Origin: Corydoras sp. C115
Taxonomy: Eukaryota > Chordata > Actinopteri > Siluriformes > Callichthyidae
Direction of reading: 5' to 3'
Length of the DNA stretch: 64,000 nt
Assembly: GCA_019802505.1 (NCBI GenBank)
Contig: JAFMOC010000588.1
Coordinates: 62,001 to 126,000, forward strand
Shown here one piece after another: positions 22,501 through 34,109 of the stretch (the first letter of the stretch is position 1; every line of letters starts with the position of its first letter). Below the pieces are notes generated by a model. It was not told the origin of the DNA. It saw only the letters and a list, made by a program, of their open reading frames with translations, and did no database searches. Both the position numbers and the translations under genes were made by a program.

Positions 22501-25500
22501 CTGACAGCGCGACCGTGTGAGGTGAGTTTTGTGCGACTGTTCAGACCGAGTGAGTGTGCGACCTCCCTGAGTGCTGCAGACGTGACCAACCGAGCAGTGT
22601 GCTCCAAAGGTGTGCTGACAAGAGTGAGTGTGCGACCGACCACCGTCTCAGTGTGAATGTGCGACCAAATGAGCGTGCGTTTCAGTGTGATTAGGATTTA
22701 TAAGTGAGTGACAGTGTGGTCCGAGCGATTAGCGACTGACAACCGATTACAGTGATGACGTCTCAGTGTGAATTAGGATTTATACGACCGATGACAGTGA
22801 TGCGTCTCAGTGTGAATTAGGAGTTATGCGACCGAACGACCGTGTCTCAGTTCAGTTACAGAAACAGAAGTGAGATCAGCCTCACAGTGTGACCTCACAG
22901 TTTGATCGTTAACTCCCGTTTCTAACGAGCCGACCGAAGGTTCCAATGTAGAGCTGAAATTAATCATTTACTACGTGAACTTATACAGCACACCGCTCTG
23001 GATGACGTCTCCCTGTTTAGGTCCGTAAATGAGAACAGTGATCCGACGTGCCCTGTGTCCGAACTGCCCTTTGTCCGACTGCCCTGATTGTCTCGACTGA
23101 ATTAGGATTTGTCCGACTGAGAACAGTGATCCGTCTCAGTGTCCGAATTGCCCTGTCCGACTGCCCTGATCCGTCTCCCTGTGATTGATTTATAAAGAGA
23201 ACAGTGAATGACGTCTCAGTGTGAATTAGGATTTATAAATGAGCACTGATGACGGCGTGTGAATTAGGAGTTTTGTACAGATGTTCAGACTGACTCAGTT
23301 GAATTACGTTCCCTCCCTGTGTGCTGCAGACGTGGGGAAAAGCAGTCTGCTCCTGAGGTTTGCTGACAACTCCTTCTCTGGTAAGTTTCACCGTCTCAGT
23401 GTGAATTAGGATTTATAAATGATTACAGTGATGACGTCTCAGTGTGAATTAGGATTTATAAATGATTACAGTGATGACGTCTCAGTGTGAATTAGGATTT
23501 ATAAATGAGAACAGTGATGACGTCTCAGTGTGAATTAGGATTTATAAATGATTACAGTGATGACGTCTCAGTGTGAATTAGGATTTATAAATGAGAACAG
23601 TGATGATGTTTCAGTGTGAATTAGGATTTATAAATGATTACAGTGACGTTTCAGTGTGAATTAGGATTTATAAATGATTACAGTGATGACGTTTCAGTGT
23701 GAATTAGGATTTATAAATGATTACAGTGATGACGTCTCAGTGTGAATTAGGATTTATAAATGATTACAGTGATGACGTTTCAGTGTGAATTAGGATTTAT
23801 AAATGAGAACAGTGATGACGTCTCAGTGTGAATTAGGATTTATAAATGATTACAGTGATGACGTCTCAGTGTGAATTAGGATTTATAAATGAGAACAGTG
23901 ATGACGTCTCAGTGTGAATTAGGATTTATAAATGAGAACAGTGATGACGTTTCAGTGTGAATTAGGATTTATAAATGAGAACAGTGATGACGTCTCAGTG
24001 TGAATTAGGATTTATAAATGATTACAGTGATGACGTCTCAGTGTGAATTAGGATTTATAAATGATTACAGTGATGACGTCTCAGTGTGAATTAGGATTTA
24101 TAAATGAGAACAGTGATGACGTCTCAGTGTGAATTAGGATTTATAAATGATTACAGTGATGACGTCTCAGTGTGAATTAGGATTTATAAATGATTACAGT
24201 GATGACGTCTCAGTGTGAATTAGGATTTATAAATGATTACAGTGACGTTTCAGTGTGAATTAGGATTTATAAATGATTACAGTGATGACGTCTCAGTGTG
24301 AATTAGGATTTATAAATGATTACAGTGATGACGTCTCAGTGTGAATTAGGATTTATAAATGATTACAGTGATGACGTCTCAGTGTGAATTAGGATTTATA
24401 AATGATTACAGTGATGACGTCTCAGTGTGAATTAGGATTTATAAATGAGAACAGTGATGACGTCTCAGTGTGAATTAGGATTTATAAATGATTACAGTGA
24501 TGACGTCTCAGTGTGAATTAGGATTTATAAATGATTACAGTGATGACGTCTCAGTGTGAATTAGGATTTATAAATGATTACAGTGATGACGTCTCAGTGT
24601 GAATTAGGATTTATAAATGAGAACAGTGATGACGTCTCAGTGTGAATTAGGATTTATAAATGAGAACAGTGATGACGTCTCAGTGTGAATTAGGATTTAT
24701 AAATGATTACAGTGATGACGTCTCAGTGTGAATTAGGATTTATAAATGAGAACAGTGATGACGTTTCAGTGTGAATTAGGATTTATAAATGAGAACAGTG
24801 ATGACGTCTCAGTGTGAATTAGGATTTATAAATGAGAACAGTGATGACGTCTCAGTGTGAATTAGGATTTATAAATGATTACAGTGATGACGTTTCAGTG
24901 TGAATTAGGATTTATAAATGAGAACAGTGATGACGTTTCAGTGTGAATTAGGATTTATAAATGAGAACAGTGATGACGTCTCAGTGTGAATTAGGATTTA
25001 TAAATGATTACAGTGATGACGTTTCAGTGTGAATTAGGATTTATAAATGAGAACAGTGATGACGTCTCAGTGTGAATTAGGATTTATAAATGAGAACAGT
25101 GATGACGTCTCAGTGTGAATTAGGATTTATAAATGATTACAGTGATGACGTTTCAGTGTGAATTAGGATTTATAAATGAGAACAGTGATGACGTCTCAGT
25201 GTGAATTAGGATTTATAAATGATTACAGTGATGACGTCTCAGTGTGAATTAGGATTTATAAATGATTACAGTGATGACGTCTCAGTGTGAATTAGGATTT
25301 ATAAATGATTACAGTGATGACGTCTCAGTGTGAATTAGGATTTATAAATGAGAACAGTGATGACGTCTCAGTGTGAATTAGGATTTATAAATGATTACAG
25401 TGATGACGTCTCAGTGTGAATTAGGATTTATAAATGATTACAGTGATGACGTCTCAGTGTGAATTAGGATTTATAAATGATTACAGTGATGACGTCTCAG

Positions 25501-28500
25501 TGTGAATTAGGATTTTATAAATGATTACAGTGATGACGTCTCAGTGTGAATTAGGATTTATAAATGAGAACAGTGATGACGTCTCAGTGTGAATTAGGAT
25601 TTATAAATGATTACAGTGATGACGTCTCAGTGTGAATTAGGATTTATAAATGATTACAGTGACGTTTCAGTGTGAATTAGGATTTATAAATGATTACAGT
25701 GATGACGTCTCAGTGTGAATTAGGATTTATAAATGATTACAGTGATGACGTCTCAGTGTGAATTAGGATTTATAAATGATTACAGTGATGACGTTTCAGT
25801 GTGAATTAGGATTTATAAATGATTACAGTGATGACGTCTCAGTGTGAATTAGGATTTATAAATGATTACAGTGATGACGTCTCAGTGTGAATTAGGATTT
25901 ATAAATGATTACAGTGATGACGTCTCAGTGTGAATTAGGATTTATAAATGATTACAGTGATGACGTCTCAGTGTGAATTAGGATTTATAAATGAGAACAG
26001 TGATGACGTCTCAGTGTGAATTAGGATTTATAAATGATTACAGTGATGACGTCTCAGTGTGAATTAGGATTTATAAATGAGAACACTGATGTTTCAGTGT
26101 GAATTAGGATTTATAAATGATTACAGTGATGACGTTTCAGTGTGAATTAGGATTTATAAATGATTACAGTGATGACGTTTCAGTGTGAATTAGGATTTAT
26201 AAATGAGAACAGTGATGACGTCTCAGTGTGAATTAGGATTTATAAATGAGAACAGTGATGACGTCTCAGTGTGAATTAGGATTTATAAATGAAAACAGTG
26301 ATGACGTCTCAGTGTGAATTAGGATTTATAAATGAGAACACTGATGACGTGAACATGGAACCTCCATCAGCAAAACAGTGGCTATTTATAGTCAGTTCTG
26401 CAGTGACACTGATGCAGTGAGGGGGGCGGGGGTTCAGTGCAGCAATGCTGCTGTAGTTTCATTTCTCCACCTCAGTCACAATGCCGGGATAGGACTAATG
26501 ATATACTGACTTGTGATGTTCTCATTTGTAAGTCGTTTTGGATAAAAGCGTCTGCTAAACCCATCCATCCATTATCTTCTACTTTATCCTCTATTAGGGT
26601 CGCGGTGGGGTTCCCCATGCCCATCCAGCGGAGAACGTCTCAGACGCTGGGCAGATACACCCAGGACAGAGGGGCAATCTATAGCTGGGCACACACTCAC
26701 TCACACATACACACTCTATATGGGGCAATTTTGGAGAATTCAATTGACTTGATCCAGGTTTTTGGACTGTGGGAGGAAACCGGAGAACCCGGAGGAAACC
26801 CACACGGACACGGGGAGAACATGGAGACTGGGGAACATGGAGATTGGGGATTCGAACCAGGAATCCCTAGTGCTAAGAGGAGAACATGCTAAACCACTGT
26901 GGCTGCTATTTATGGTCAGTTCTGCAGTGACACCGATGTGGTAAGGGGGTTTTAGGGCGGCTACAGTTTAATTTCTCCACCTCAGTGACACTGCCGGGAT
27001 AGGACTAATGCCCCCACCAAATACCCCCCTGCTCTGTGGGGGTACTATCGGGGTTCTGAGCATCAGAACAGAGTACACAGTATGTTCTAATGGGTGGCTC
27101 TCGTGTTGTCCAGCTGAATGAAATGTCAGTGAAGCAGATGCCGGCGTTGCGCGAGGTTAAAAAGGAGAACCCGATGTCCACATGAACTCACTGGCGTGAT
27201 GAGGACAGAGAACCGGAGACGCAGGAAGTTGCCAAATTTGCTAATGGGGCTGAAACTGAGGCGAATTTCCACATGTGTTCCGTTTGACCGTCGTGGGAAA
27301 CCGAGCGGCGTCCAGCGAGTTCTGGACTTCACTAATCACATCAGATTAACCATCTGCTCCTGAGGAGAGTTAAAGAAACACTAACAACACCGGGTCATCC
27401 TGTCGGACAGAGATCAAACCCAAATGAGGACGGGTCAGTGAAGTGAGGACGGGTCAGTGAAGTGAGGACGGGTCAGTGAAGTGAGGACGGGTCAGTGAAA
27501 TGAAGACGGGTCAATGAGGACAGGTCAATGAAATGAAGACAGGTCAATGAAATGAAGACAGGTCAATGAAATGAGGACGGGTCAATGAGGATGGGTCAGT
27601 GAAATGAGGACGGGTCAGTGAAATGAAGACGGCTCAATGAAATGAGGACGGGTCAGTGAAATGAAGACGGGTCAATGAGGACAGGTCAATGAAATGAAGA
27701 CAGGTCAATGAAATGAGGACGGGTCAATGAAATGGAAGACGGGTCAATGAAATGAAGACGGGTCAAGGAAATGAGGACAGGTCAATGAAATGAGGACGGG
27801 TCAATGAAATGAGGACGGGTCAATGAAATGAAGACGGGTCAATGAAATGAGGACGTGTCAATGAAATGAAGACAGGTCAATGAAATGAAGACGGGTCAAT
27901 GAAATGCAGACGGGTCAATGAAATGAAGACGGGTCAATGAAATGAAGACAGGTCAATGAAATGAAGACGGGTCAATGAAATGCAGACGGGTCAATGAAAT
28001 GAGGACGGGTCAATGAAATGAAGACGGGTCAATGAAATGCAGACGGGTCAATGAAATGAGGACGGGTCAATGAAATGCAGACGGGTCAATGAAATGCAGA
28101 CGGGTCAATGAAATGCAGACGGGTCAATGAAATGAGGATGGGTCAATGAAATGAAGACGGGTCAATGAAATGCAGACGGGTCAATGAAATGCAGACAGGT
28201 CAATGAAATGAGGACGGGTCAATGAAATGCAGACGGGTCAATGAAATGAAGACAGGTCAATGAAATGAGGACGGGTCAATGAAATGAGGACGGGTCAATG
28301 AACACTGCGTCATCCTGTTGGACAGAAATCGAACCGAAATGCAAACGGGTCAATGAAATGAGGACGGGTCAATGAAATGAGGACTGGTCAATGAAATGAA
28401 GACAGGTCCATGAAATAAAGACGGGTCAATGAAATGAGGACGGGTCAATGAAATGAAGACAGGTCAATGAACACCGCGTCGTCCTGTTGGACAGAAATCG

Positions 28501-31500
28501 AACCGAAATGCAGACGGGTCACTGAAAAGACAGTCCAAGGTTTTTGGTGGTTTGCTGGACTAAACAAATACAGTAGCTGTCAAATGTTTGGACAACCCCC
28601 CCCCCCCCCCACCGTTTCTGCTCCACTCATTGTCCATGTTCTCAGTTCTCAGTACTTTGTAGTTCTACAATTCCACTCTGTAGTCCATCTGTTTGTTTTC
28701 TACAGCACATACTGTGTTCTCTGTTCTAATGGTCAGAACCCCAATAGTACCACCACAGAGCAGGGGTTATTGGGTGGGGGCATTATTCCTATCCCAGCAG
28801 TGTCACTGAGGTGGAGAAATGAAACTACAATGAACCCCCCAACAGGGGTTCTAACAACAACAAAGAACACAGATGGACTACAGTCTGTAATTATAGAACT
28901 ACAAAGTCCATCTGTATGGTAAGTGGAGGACATACAGTAGATGATGCAGTGCGAAGGGGGCGTGTCCAAACGTTCGCCGGTACTTTTCCGTCTCATTAGG
29001 AAGCCATCGTTATAGTAAACGGAACGTGGTGGCTTGGATTGAGTTTTGCGGAGTTGTGTTGCGCACATTCCGGATTCGACCTCATTCCGATCTCGTCGTC
29101 TCCAGGTAGCTACATAACCACGATCGGCGTGGACTTCAAAATCCGGACGGTGGACATCGACGGCGAGAGAGTGAAACTGCAGATCTGGGACACGGCGGGC
29201 CAGGAGAGATTTCGCACCATCACTTCCACGTAGGAGCCGCCGGACCGCAGTGACCGCAGTGACCTCAGGCGTGAAGTTAACCGAGCCGTAACCGAACCCT
29301 TCCCCTCGCGCAGGTATTACCGGAACACGCACGGGGTCATCATCGTCTACGACGTCACCAATCCGGAGTCGTTCGTCAACGTGAAGAGGTGGCTCAACGA
29401 GATCTCGCAGAACTGCGACAACGTCTGCAAGATATTGGGTGAGTGTCCTGACGCGGAGGACTCGACCCTAAAGGTCGGGAAGCCGTTTACTCGGTCCGCG
29501 TGAGCTCGTTGTTTTCGTATCGGCCCGAGTTCCTCATTAGTGTGGTGAGGGGGGAGGGGGGGGTGGTCGCCATGGGAACAGCCGGCGCAGCCAAAGCACT
29601 TGTAGCAGATACGAATAAAAAGCACCTGTTGACTTTATCTGGTGGACAATGCGGTACAAAAAAGCGCGCGTGTGCACGAGTGCGGAACAAAAAAAAATAA
29701 AAATTAAACAAATATTTAAAGGCTGTTGTACTGAGCAACATCAGCTCCAGTCTTAATGCACTGACATTTATTTATCTGTTTGTTTGTAAGTAAACTTTAT
29801 TTATATAGCACTTTATATATATATATATATAAATAACTATATAGCACTTTTCTTAGGCACAGAAAAGCACTTGTAGCACAAAGCACTTGTAGCAGATACG
29901 AATAAAAAGCACCTGTTGACTTTATCTGGTGGACAATGCGGTACAAAAAAGTGCGCGTGTGCACGAGTGCGGAAAAAAAAAAAAAATTTAAACAAATATT
30001 TAAAGGCTTAATGCACTGACATTTATTTTTCTGTTTGTTTGTAAGTAAGTAAACTTTACTTAAATAGCACTTTTCTTAGGCACAGGCCACAAAGTGCTTT
30101 ACAAAAGGAAAAACATAAAAAATATAAGAGAATAAACACAATAAAAGCACAATTTACACAACATAAAACATAAAAACACAACAACCAACACTACTGGCGA
30201 GCCCATTTGCCCAAATGCCTGTTTGAACAGATAAGTCTTTAAATGTTTTTTAAAAGAGTCTGCCAATCTTAAAAAAGGGGGCAAAGAGTTCCACAGTTTG
30301 GGATGTTAATGCACAGTTAATGCACTGACATTTATTTATCTGTTTGTTTGTTCTAGTCGGAAACAAGAATGATGACCCCTCCAAAAAACAGGTGGAAACC
30401 GACGATGCCATGCGCTTCGGAGTATCCGTCGGCGTGAAAGTGTTTGAGACCAGCGCGAAAGAAAACATTAACGTGGAGGAGGTCGTTATTTCATTATTTC
30501 ATTATTTTAACATTTTTATTTATTATATATCTGTTTTGGCGGCACGGTGGCTTAGTGGTTTGGCACGTTCGCCTCTCGGCGCTGGGGATTCCCGATTCGA
30601 ATCCCCATCTGGGTGGAGTTTCCATGTTCTCCTCGTGGGTTTCCTCCGGGTTCTCCGCTTTCCTCCCACAGTCCAAAAACATGGATCAAGTCAATTGAAT
30701 TCTCCAAATTGCCCCATATAGAGTGTGTTGTGTGAGTGAGTGTGTGCCCAGCGATGGATTGGCGCCCTGTCCTGGGTGTATCTGCCCAGCGCCCGAAACG
30801 TTCTCCCCTGGATGGACATGGGGAACCCCACCGCGACCCTAATAGAGGATAAAGCGGGAGATAATGAATGAATGAATGAATATATTTGTTTTTCATTCAG
30901 CTCCCTCTTTAATTAACGCACAGATTTGTAATCAGAAGTCTTAAACGGGTCAAATTGACGAATTGTATGTAAGGGGGGGGGGGGGGGTTCCCCATGCCCA
31001 TCCAGGGGAGAACGTCTTGGGCGCTGGGCAGATACACCCAGGACAGGGCGCCAATCCATCACTGGGCACACACTCACTCACACACACACACTCTATATGG
31101 GGCAATTTGGAGAATTAAATTCACCTTGATCCATGTTTTTTGGACTGTGGGAGGGAACCCGAAGGAAAACCACGTGGACACGGCGGGGAGACGTGGAAAC
31201 TCCAGCCGGATTGGGATTCAAACCGGGAATCCCCAGCGCTGAGAGGAGAACATGCCAAACCACTAAGCCACCGTGCCGCCCCTCGAGAAAGATTAATAAG
31301 GGGAAACCCGAAAACCAAAATTCTGCAAGATGGCTGAGTTTTACTATTGTGATGGGATTATTAGTAGTGGTGGCAACGGCTTATGAGGAATAATAGTAGA
31401 TGTGGCAACCTTTGCTGAAGGGCTTATAGTAGTGGTTGCAACCGTTGTCTACGAGGGATTATCGTAGTCATGGCAACAGTTGTTTCCATAAGTGCAGACA

Positions 31501-31815
31501 GACACAAGTGAAATAATGCATGTTTTTTTTTTTCCGTCCACGTCACTGCGCATCACTGAAACTGAAACCGTCTCATGTCTCTATAAAAACGAAGCAAATT
31601 TAAATATGTCTTCCTGTCTCCGTTGTCCCCTCTCTGCTCGTCTCCGTTTCCCTCTCCATCTGCAGATGTTCATGGCGTTTACTTACATGGTCCTGAGGGC
31701 CAAGAAGCAGAGCCAGAGTCGGGCCGAGAGGGAGCGGGAGCGGGAAAAGGACACGGTCGTCATCAACGCTCACAGGGACCGCGATCGGAGGAAGCGGGGG
31801 AAGAAGTGCTGCTGA
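19506..31815 (+). CDS. rab35: Ras-related protein Rab-35
   Basis: RAB35 is a small GTPase acting at the plasma membrane and recycling endosomes in endocytic recycling, cytokinesis and actin control. Six coding exons, 19506-19560, 23330-23380, 29106-29229, 29314-29438, 30357-30481 and 31666-31815, sum to 630 bp (209 residues plus TGA) with every phase matching. Motifs: P-loop GDSNVGKS, switch I TTIGVDF, G3 WDTAGQE, the Rab35-type block RFRTITSTYYRNTHG, G4 NKND, G5 ETSAK, a basic tail RRKRGKK and a terminal CC for double geranylgeranylation. The ATG follows a GC-rich leader and opens MAGKDYNHLFKLLIIG. The P-loop carries Asn where human Rab35 has Gly; other Rabs also have Asn there, so it is probably functional. 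The protein is somewhat diverged from human Rab35 in its tail and may be the fish rab35b paralogue. Introns 1 and 2 are filled with minisatellites. Confidence 0.95.
19579..19914 (-). mobile_element. V-SINE with perfect 12-bp TSD, rab35 intron 1
   Basis: Flanked by GCATTTCACATC at 19567-19578 and 19915-19926. It starts 18 bp after the exon 1 donor, so it is a recent-looking insertion very near the splice site. Confidence 0.92.
19927..20289. other. rab35 intron 1, unique part
   Basis: No gene or clear repeat recognised. Confidence 0.4.
20290..22105. repeat. 38-40 bp minisatellite in rab35 intron 1
   Basis: Modules GTGTGCGACCAAATGA, GTGTGCGACTGACAGACCGA and variants. The open minus frames of up to about 400 codons (Ser/His/Arg/Leu) are by-products. 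Confidence 0.94.
22106..23275. repeat. Mosaic of two minisatellites and unique intron sequence
   Basis: Short pieces of the 38-40 bp array, the 43 bp array, a GCCCTGTCCGTCT repeat and unique DNA alternate within single repeat lengths. The unique order occurs twice (22130-22640 and 22850-23400), the first copy heavily interleaved. Confidence 0.7.
23390..26350. repeat. 43-bp minisatellite in rab35 intron 2
   Basis: About 69 units reading GATGACGTCTCAGTGTGAAT then TAGGATTTATAAATGATTACAGT. Two positions alternate: CTC/TTC after TGACGT, and GATTAC/GAGAAC. Each unit has a CRE-like TGACGT core and a TATAAA. Confidence 0.97.
26390..26500. mobile_element. Palindromic non-autonomous DNA repeat, fragment
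   Basis: CAGTTCTGCAGTGACACTGATG...CCACCTCAGTCACAATGCC. Directly followed by an L2-like SINE tail (26508-26560). Confidence 0.65.
26561..26904 (-). mobile_element. V-SINE
   Basis: Minus copy in rab35 intron 2, adjoining an L2-like tail (TTTTGGATAAAAGCGTCTGC). Confidence 0.85.
26905..27092. mobile_element. Palindromic non-autonomous DNA repeat, fragment
   Basis: GTCAGTTCTGCAGTGACACC, CACCTCAGTGACACTGCCGG and AGAACAGAGTACACAGTATG. Confidence 0.65.
27395..28520. repeat. 19-bp minisatellite in rab35 intron 2
   Basis: Unit GGTCAATGAAATGAAGACG with A/G and GCAG variants, about 58 units. Interrupted near 28305 and 28470 by a longer module starting CCTGTTGGACAGAAATCGA. Confidence 0.95.
28571..28984. 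mobile_element. Palindromic non-autonomous DNA repeat, complete
   Basis: Ends AGTAGCTGTCAAATGTTTGGAC and its near-complement GTCCAAACGTTCGCCGGTACT. Internal inverted halves each carry GATGGACTTTGTAGTTCTA. It ends about 120 bp before rab35 exon 3. Confidence 0.8.
29574..30356. repeat. Duplicated segments in rab35 intron 4
   Basis: GCACTTGTAGCAGATACGAA and the following 130 bp occur at about 29597 and 29883. TAATGCACTGACATTTATTT occurs three times (about 29755, 30009 and 30318), the last forming the acceptor region of exon 5. A dispersed LINE-3'-like repeat (TTTACAAAAGGAAAA...TTCCACAGTTTGGG) fills 30060-30305. Confidence 0.75.
30538..30881 (+). mobile_element. V-SINE with TSD, rab35 intron 5
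   Basis: Flanked by TATATCTGTTTT and TATATTTGTTTT (one mismatch). It lies 56 bp after the exon 5 donor. Confidence 0.88.
30973..31281 (-). mobile_element. V-SINE
   Basis: Minus copy lacking its simple tail, in rab35 intron 5. Confidence 0.85.
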
Positions 31816-32147
31816 GTGAGAGGAACCGAGACGGGAGATCGAAATAACGCTTCACTTTGCACTGGGGACGGAGGAGGACGATAGAAACTGGAAACCACTG
31901 TTTAAGTGCCCGATTCTTTTTACCGTGTCTGTCTGTTTTACTACTAAAAGGGAGCTTGTCGAGTCCGTGGTATTACACTGTCGTTAAAAAAAAAAAAAAA
32001 AAAAACTGAAAAAAAAAACAGAAATGCCGACCTAATCATGGAGATGCTTTAACGAGGCCGAGGTGCGTTCGGTCCATTGCGATGCGTTCCACGTCTAATT
32101 CAAACGATAAAATCATGAGCCAAGTCGTGTTCGAAGAAATAATCAGC

Positions 32148-32178
32148 AATAAATGTTTCAAATGCACTATGTAATAAA
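32148..32178 (+). terminator. Candidate rab35 poly(A) signals
   Basis: Two AATAAA hexamers, at 32148-32153 and 32173-32178, lie about 340 bp after the rab35 stop in otherwise non-repetitive sequence. This is consistent with a short 3' UTR. Confidence 0.6.
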
Positions 32179-32287
32179 CGAGACGCGTCCGAGTCTGTTT
32201 GTTTAAAGGGTTCCCTCCTCCTGCCACGTTTAAATAGCAACGCTGCGTGTGCGTCTCGTAATGTGTTCAGCTACCGCTCCGTGGTAT

Positions 32288-33668
32288 CGTTACATTTACA
32301 TTTAGCAGACGCTTTTATCCAAAGCGACTTACAAATGAGAACGACACCCGTCAGAAGTTATGCAGAAAACCAACTCCACTGGAAATCCATCAAACCTGAT
32401 TGTTCTTTGATGCTGTGCCCCCCCCCTTTTTTTATTTTTATTTATTTATTTTTTTTTTATTTACAACTGGTATTTGTTTAGGGCGGCACGGTGGCTTAGT
32501 GGTTTAGCACGTTCTCCTCTCAGCGCTAGGGATTCCCGGTTCGAATCCCCATCTGTGTGGAATTTCCATGTTCTCCCCGTGTCCGCGTGGGTTTCCTCCG
32601 GGTTCTCCGGTTTCCTCCCACAGTCCAAAAACATGGATCAAGTCAATTGAGTTCTACAAATTGCCCCATATAGAGTGTGTCTGTGTGAGTGAGTGTGTGC
32701 CCAGCGATAGATTGGCGCCCTGTCCTGGGTGTATCTGCCCAGCGCCCGAAACGTTCTCCCCTGGATGGGCATGGGGAAACCCCCCCCCCCCCCCCCGCGA
32801 CCCTAATAGAGAATAAAGCAGAAGATAATGAATGAATGAATGAAGGTATTTGTTAAAAAGATGCGTCTTTAGTAGTTTCTTAAACTTTATCTCGGCGACA
32901 GAAACCCAGGTGCACCGACAACTAAGATCCTCTAGGCGTCGCCGTTGGTTATCTCGGCAGTGGCTCGTCAACACAGGCGCGTGTCCGACGGCGTTGAATG
33001 CTATTGAATCTGACTGCATTATACACTATAGTCTACGGTATACTGTGGGTTTACCATTCATGAGAACATGGAGAACCTCATGGAGCAGCGCATTGAGTCC
33101 AGATAGCTGCACCATTTAAATAGCAATCCGCCAAAGTCAGAGCCTCATGCCCTCCCCCCCCCTTTTTTTTATTTAATTTTTTTATATATATACAACAGGT
33201 ATTTGTTAAAAAGATGAGTCTTCAGTAGTTTCTTAAAACTTTATCTCGGCAACAGAAACCCAGGTGCACCGCCAACTAAAATCCTCTAGGCGACGCCGTT
33301 GGCTATCTCGGCAGTGGCTCGCCGTTGAATGCTATTGAATCTGACTGCATTATACACTATAGTCTACACTATACTGTGGGTTTTCCATTCATGAGAACAT
33401 GGAGAACCTCATGGAGCAGCGCATTGAGTCCAGATAGCTGCACCATTTAAATAGCAATCCGCCAAAGTCAGAGCCTCATGGGACTAAAAGAGAACAGCGA
33501 GTGCTGCGTTGAGCACAGGATTGATACAGCATCCCTGCAGCAACGAGGGTGAAGGGTCTCGCTCAAGGAGCCACATTGGTAACTTCAGTAGACCTGGGAT
33601 TTGAACCCCCAACCTTCAGATTGATAACCCAACACCCGAACCACTGAGCTACCACACCCCAACTTACC
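32288..33668 (-). mobile_element. Long composite SINE with internal duplication
   Basis: Minus orientation: L2-like tail at 32288-32340, a long middle present twice (about 32845-33120 and 33198-33480) and a tRNA-like head (GATTTGAACCCCCAACCTTC, CCACTGAGCTACCAC) ending near 33660. Confidence 0.65.
32481..32844 (+). mobile_element. V-SINE inserted in one duplicate
   Basis: Flanked by GGTATTTGTT at 32469-32478 and 32845-32854. The second duplicate (33198) has the same target uninterrupted. Confidence 0.9.
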
Positions 33669-33669
33669 C

Positions 33670-34108
33670 CACTTGATCCCCCGGTGCTGCCCACCCAACT
33701 TCACCAGTGTGTGTCACAAATGTGTAGAGTTACTTCTTCTGTGTGTAAGTGCAGTAGTATAATTGGTGTAACTGTTACATTCATTTTGTTTGATCATTAG
33801 TTATATTAGTTATAAATTAAATAACGTATGAAACATGTCTGTCAGCGGTTGAGAGCACATTCAGTTCTAATAATTGACGCTTTTGGCTGAATTTTGTTGA
33901 ATAAACGAAGCTGAGCTTCGGCGTCTTACGAGTCCGTCGCAGACGAGACACTTTTAACGAGGTTTTGATTTGAAATACCGTAACTTTGTGACAGTTTGCG
34001 CCTTCAGAAAAAAAAATCAGACGGTTTATGAAAGCCGAGAAGCTGCTCTTTACAGCCAACATACAGTAATTACGGTAACTGTACTCCCGATACTGGCGAC
34101 AAAAATCG
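33670..34108. other. Intergenic DNA, nothing recognised
   Basis: No convincing gene or repeat. Confidence 0.4.
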
Positions 34109-34109
34109 G

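Noticed and set aside
22526..22630. Second copy of rab35 exon 2
   Set aside because: Broken by minisatellite pieces with no open GTPase frame. More likely part of the consensus mosaic than a real duplicate exon.
23390..26350. CRISPR-like regular array
   Set aside because: Units are contiguous 43-mers without unique spacers, in a eukaryotic intron.
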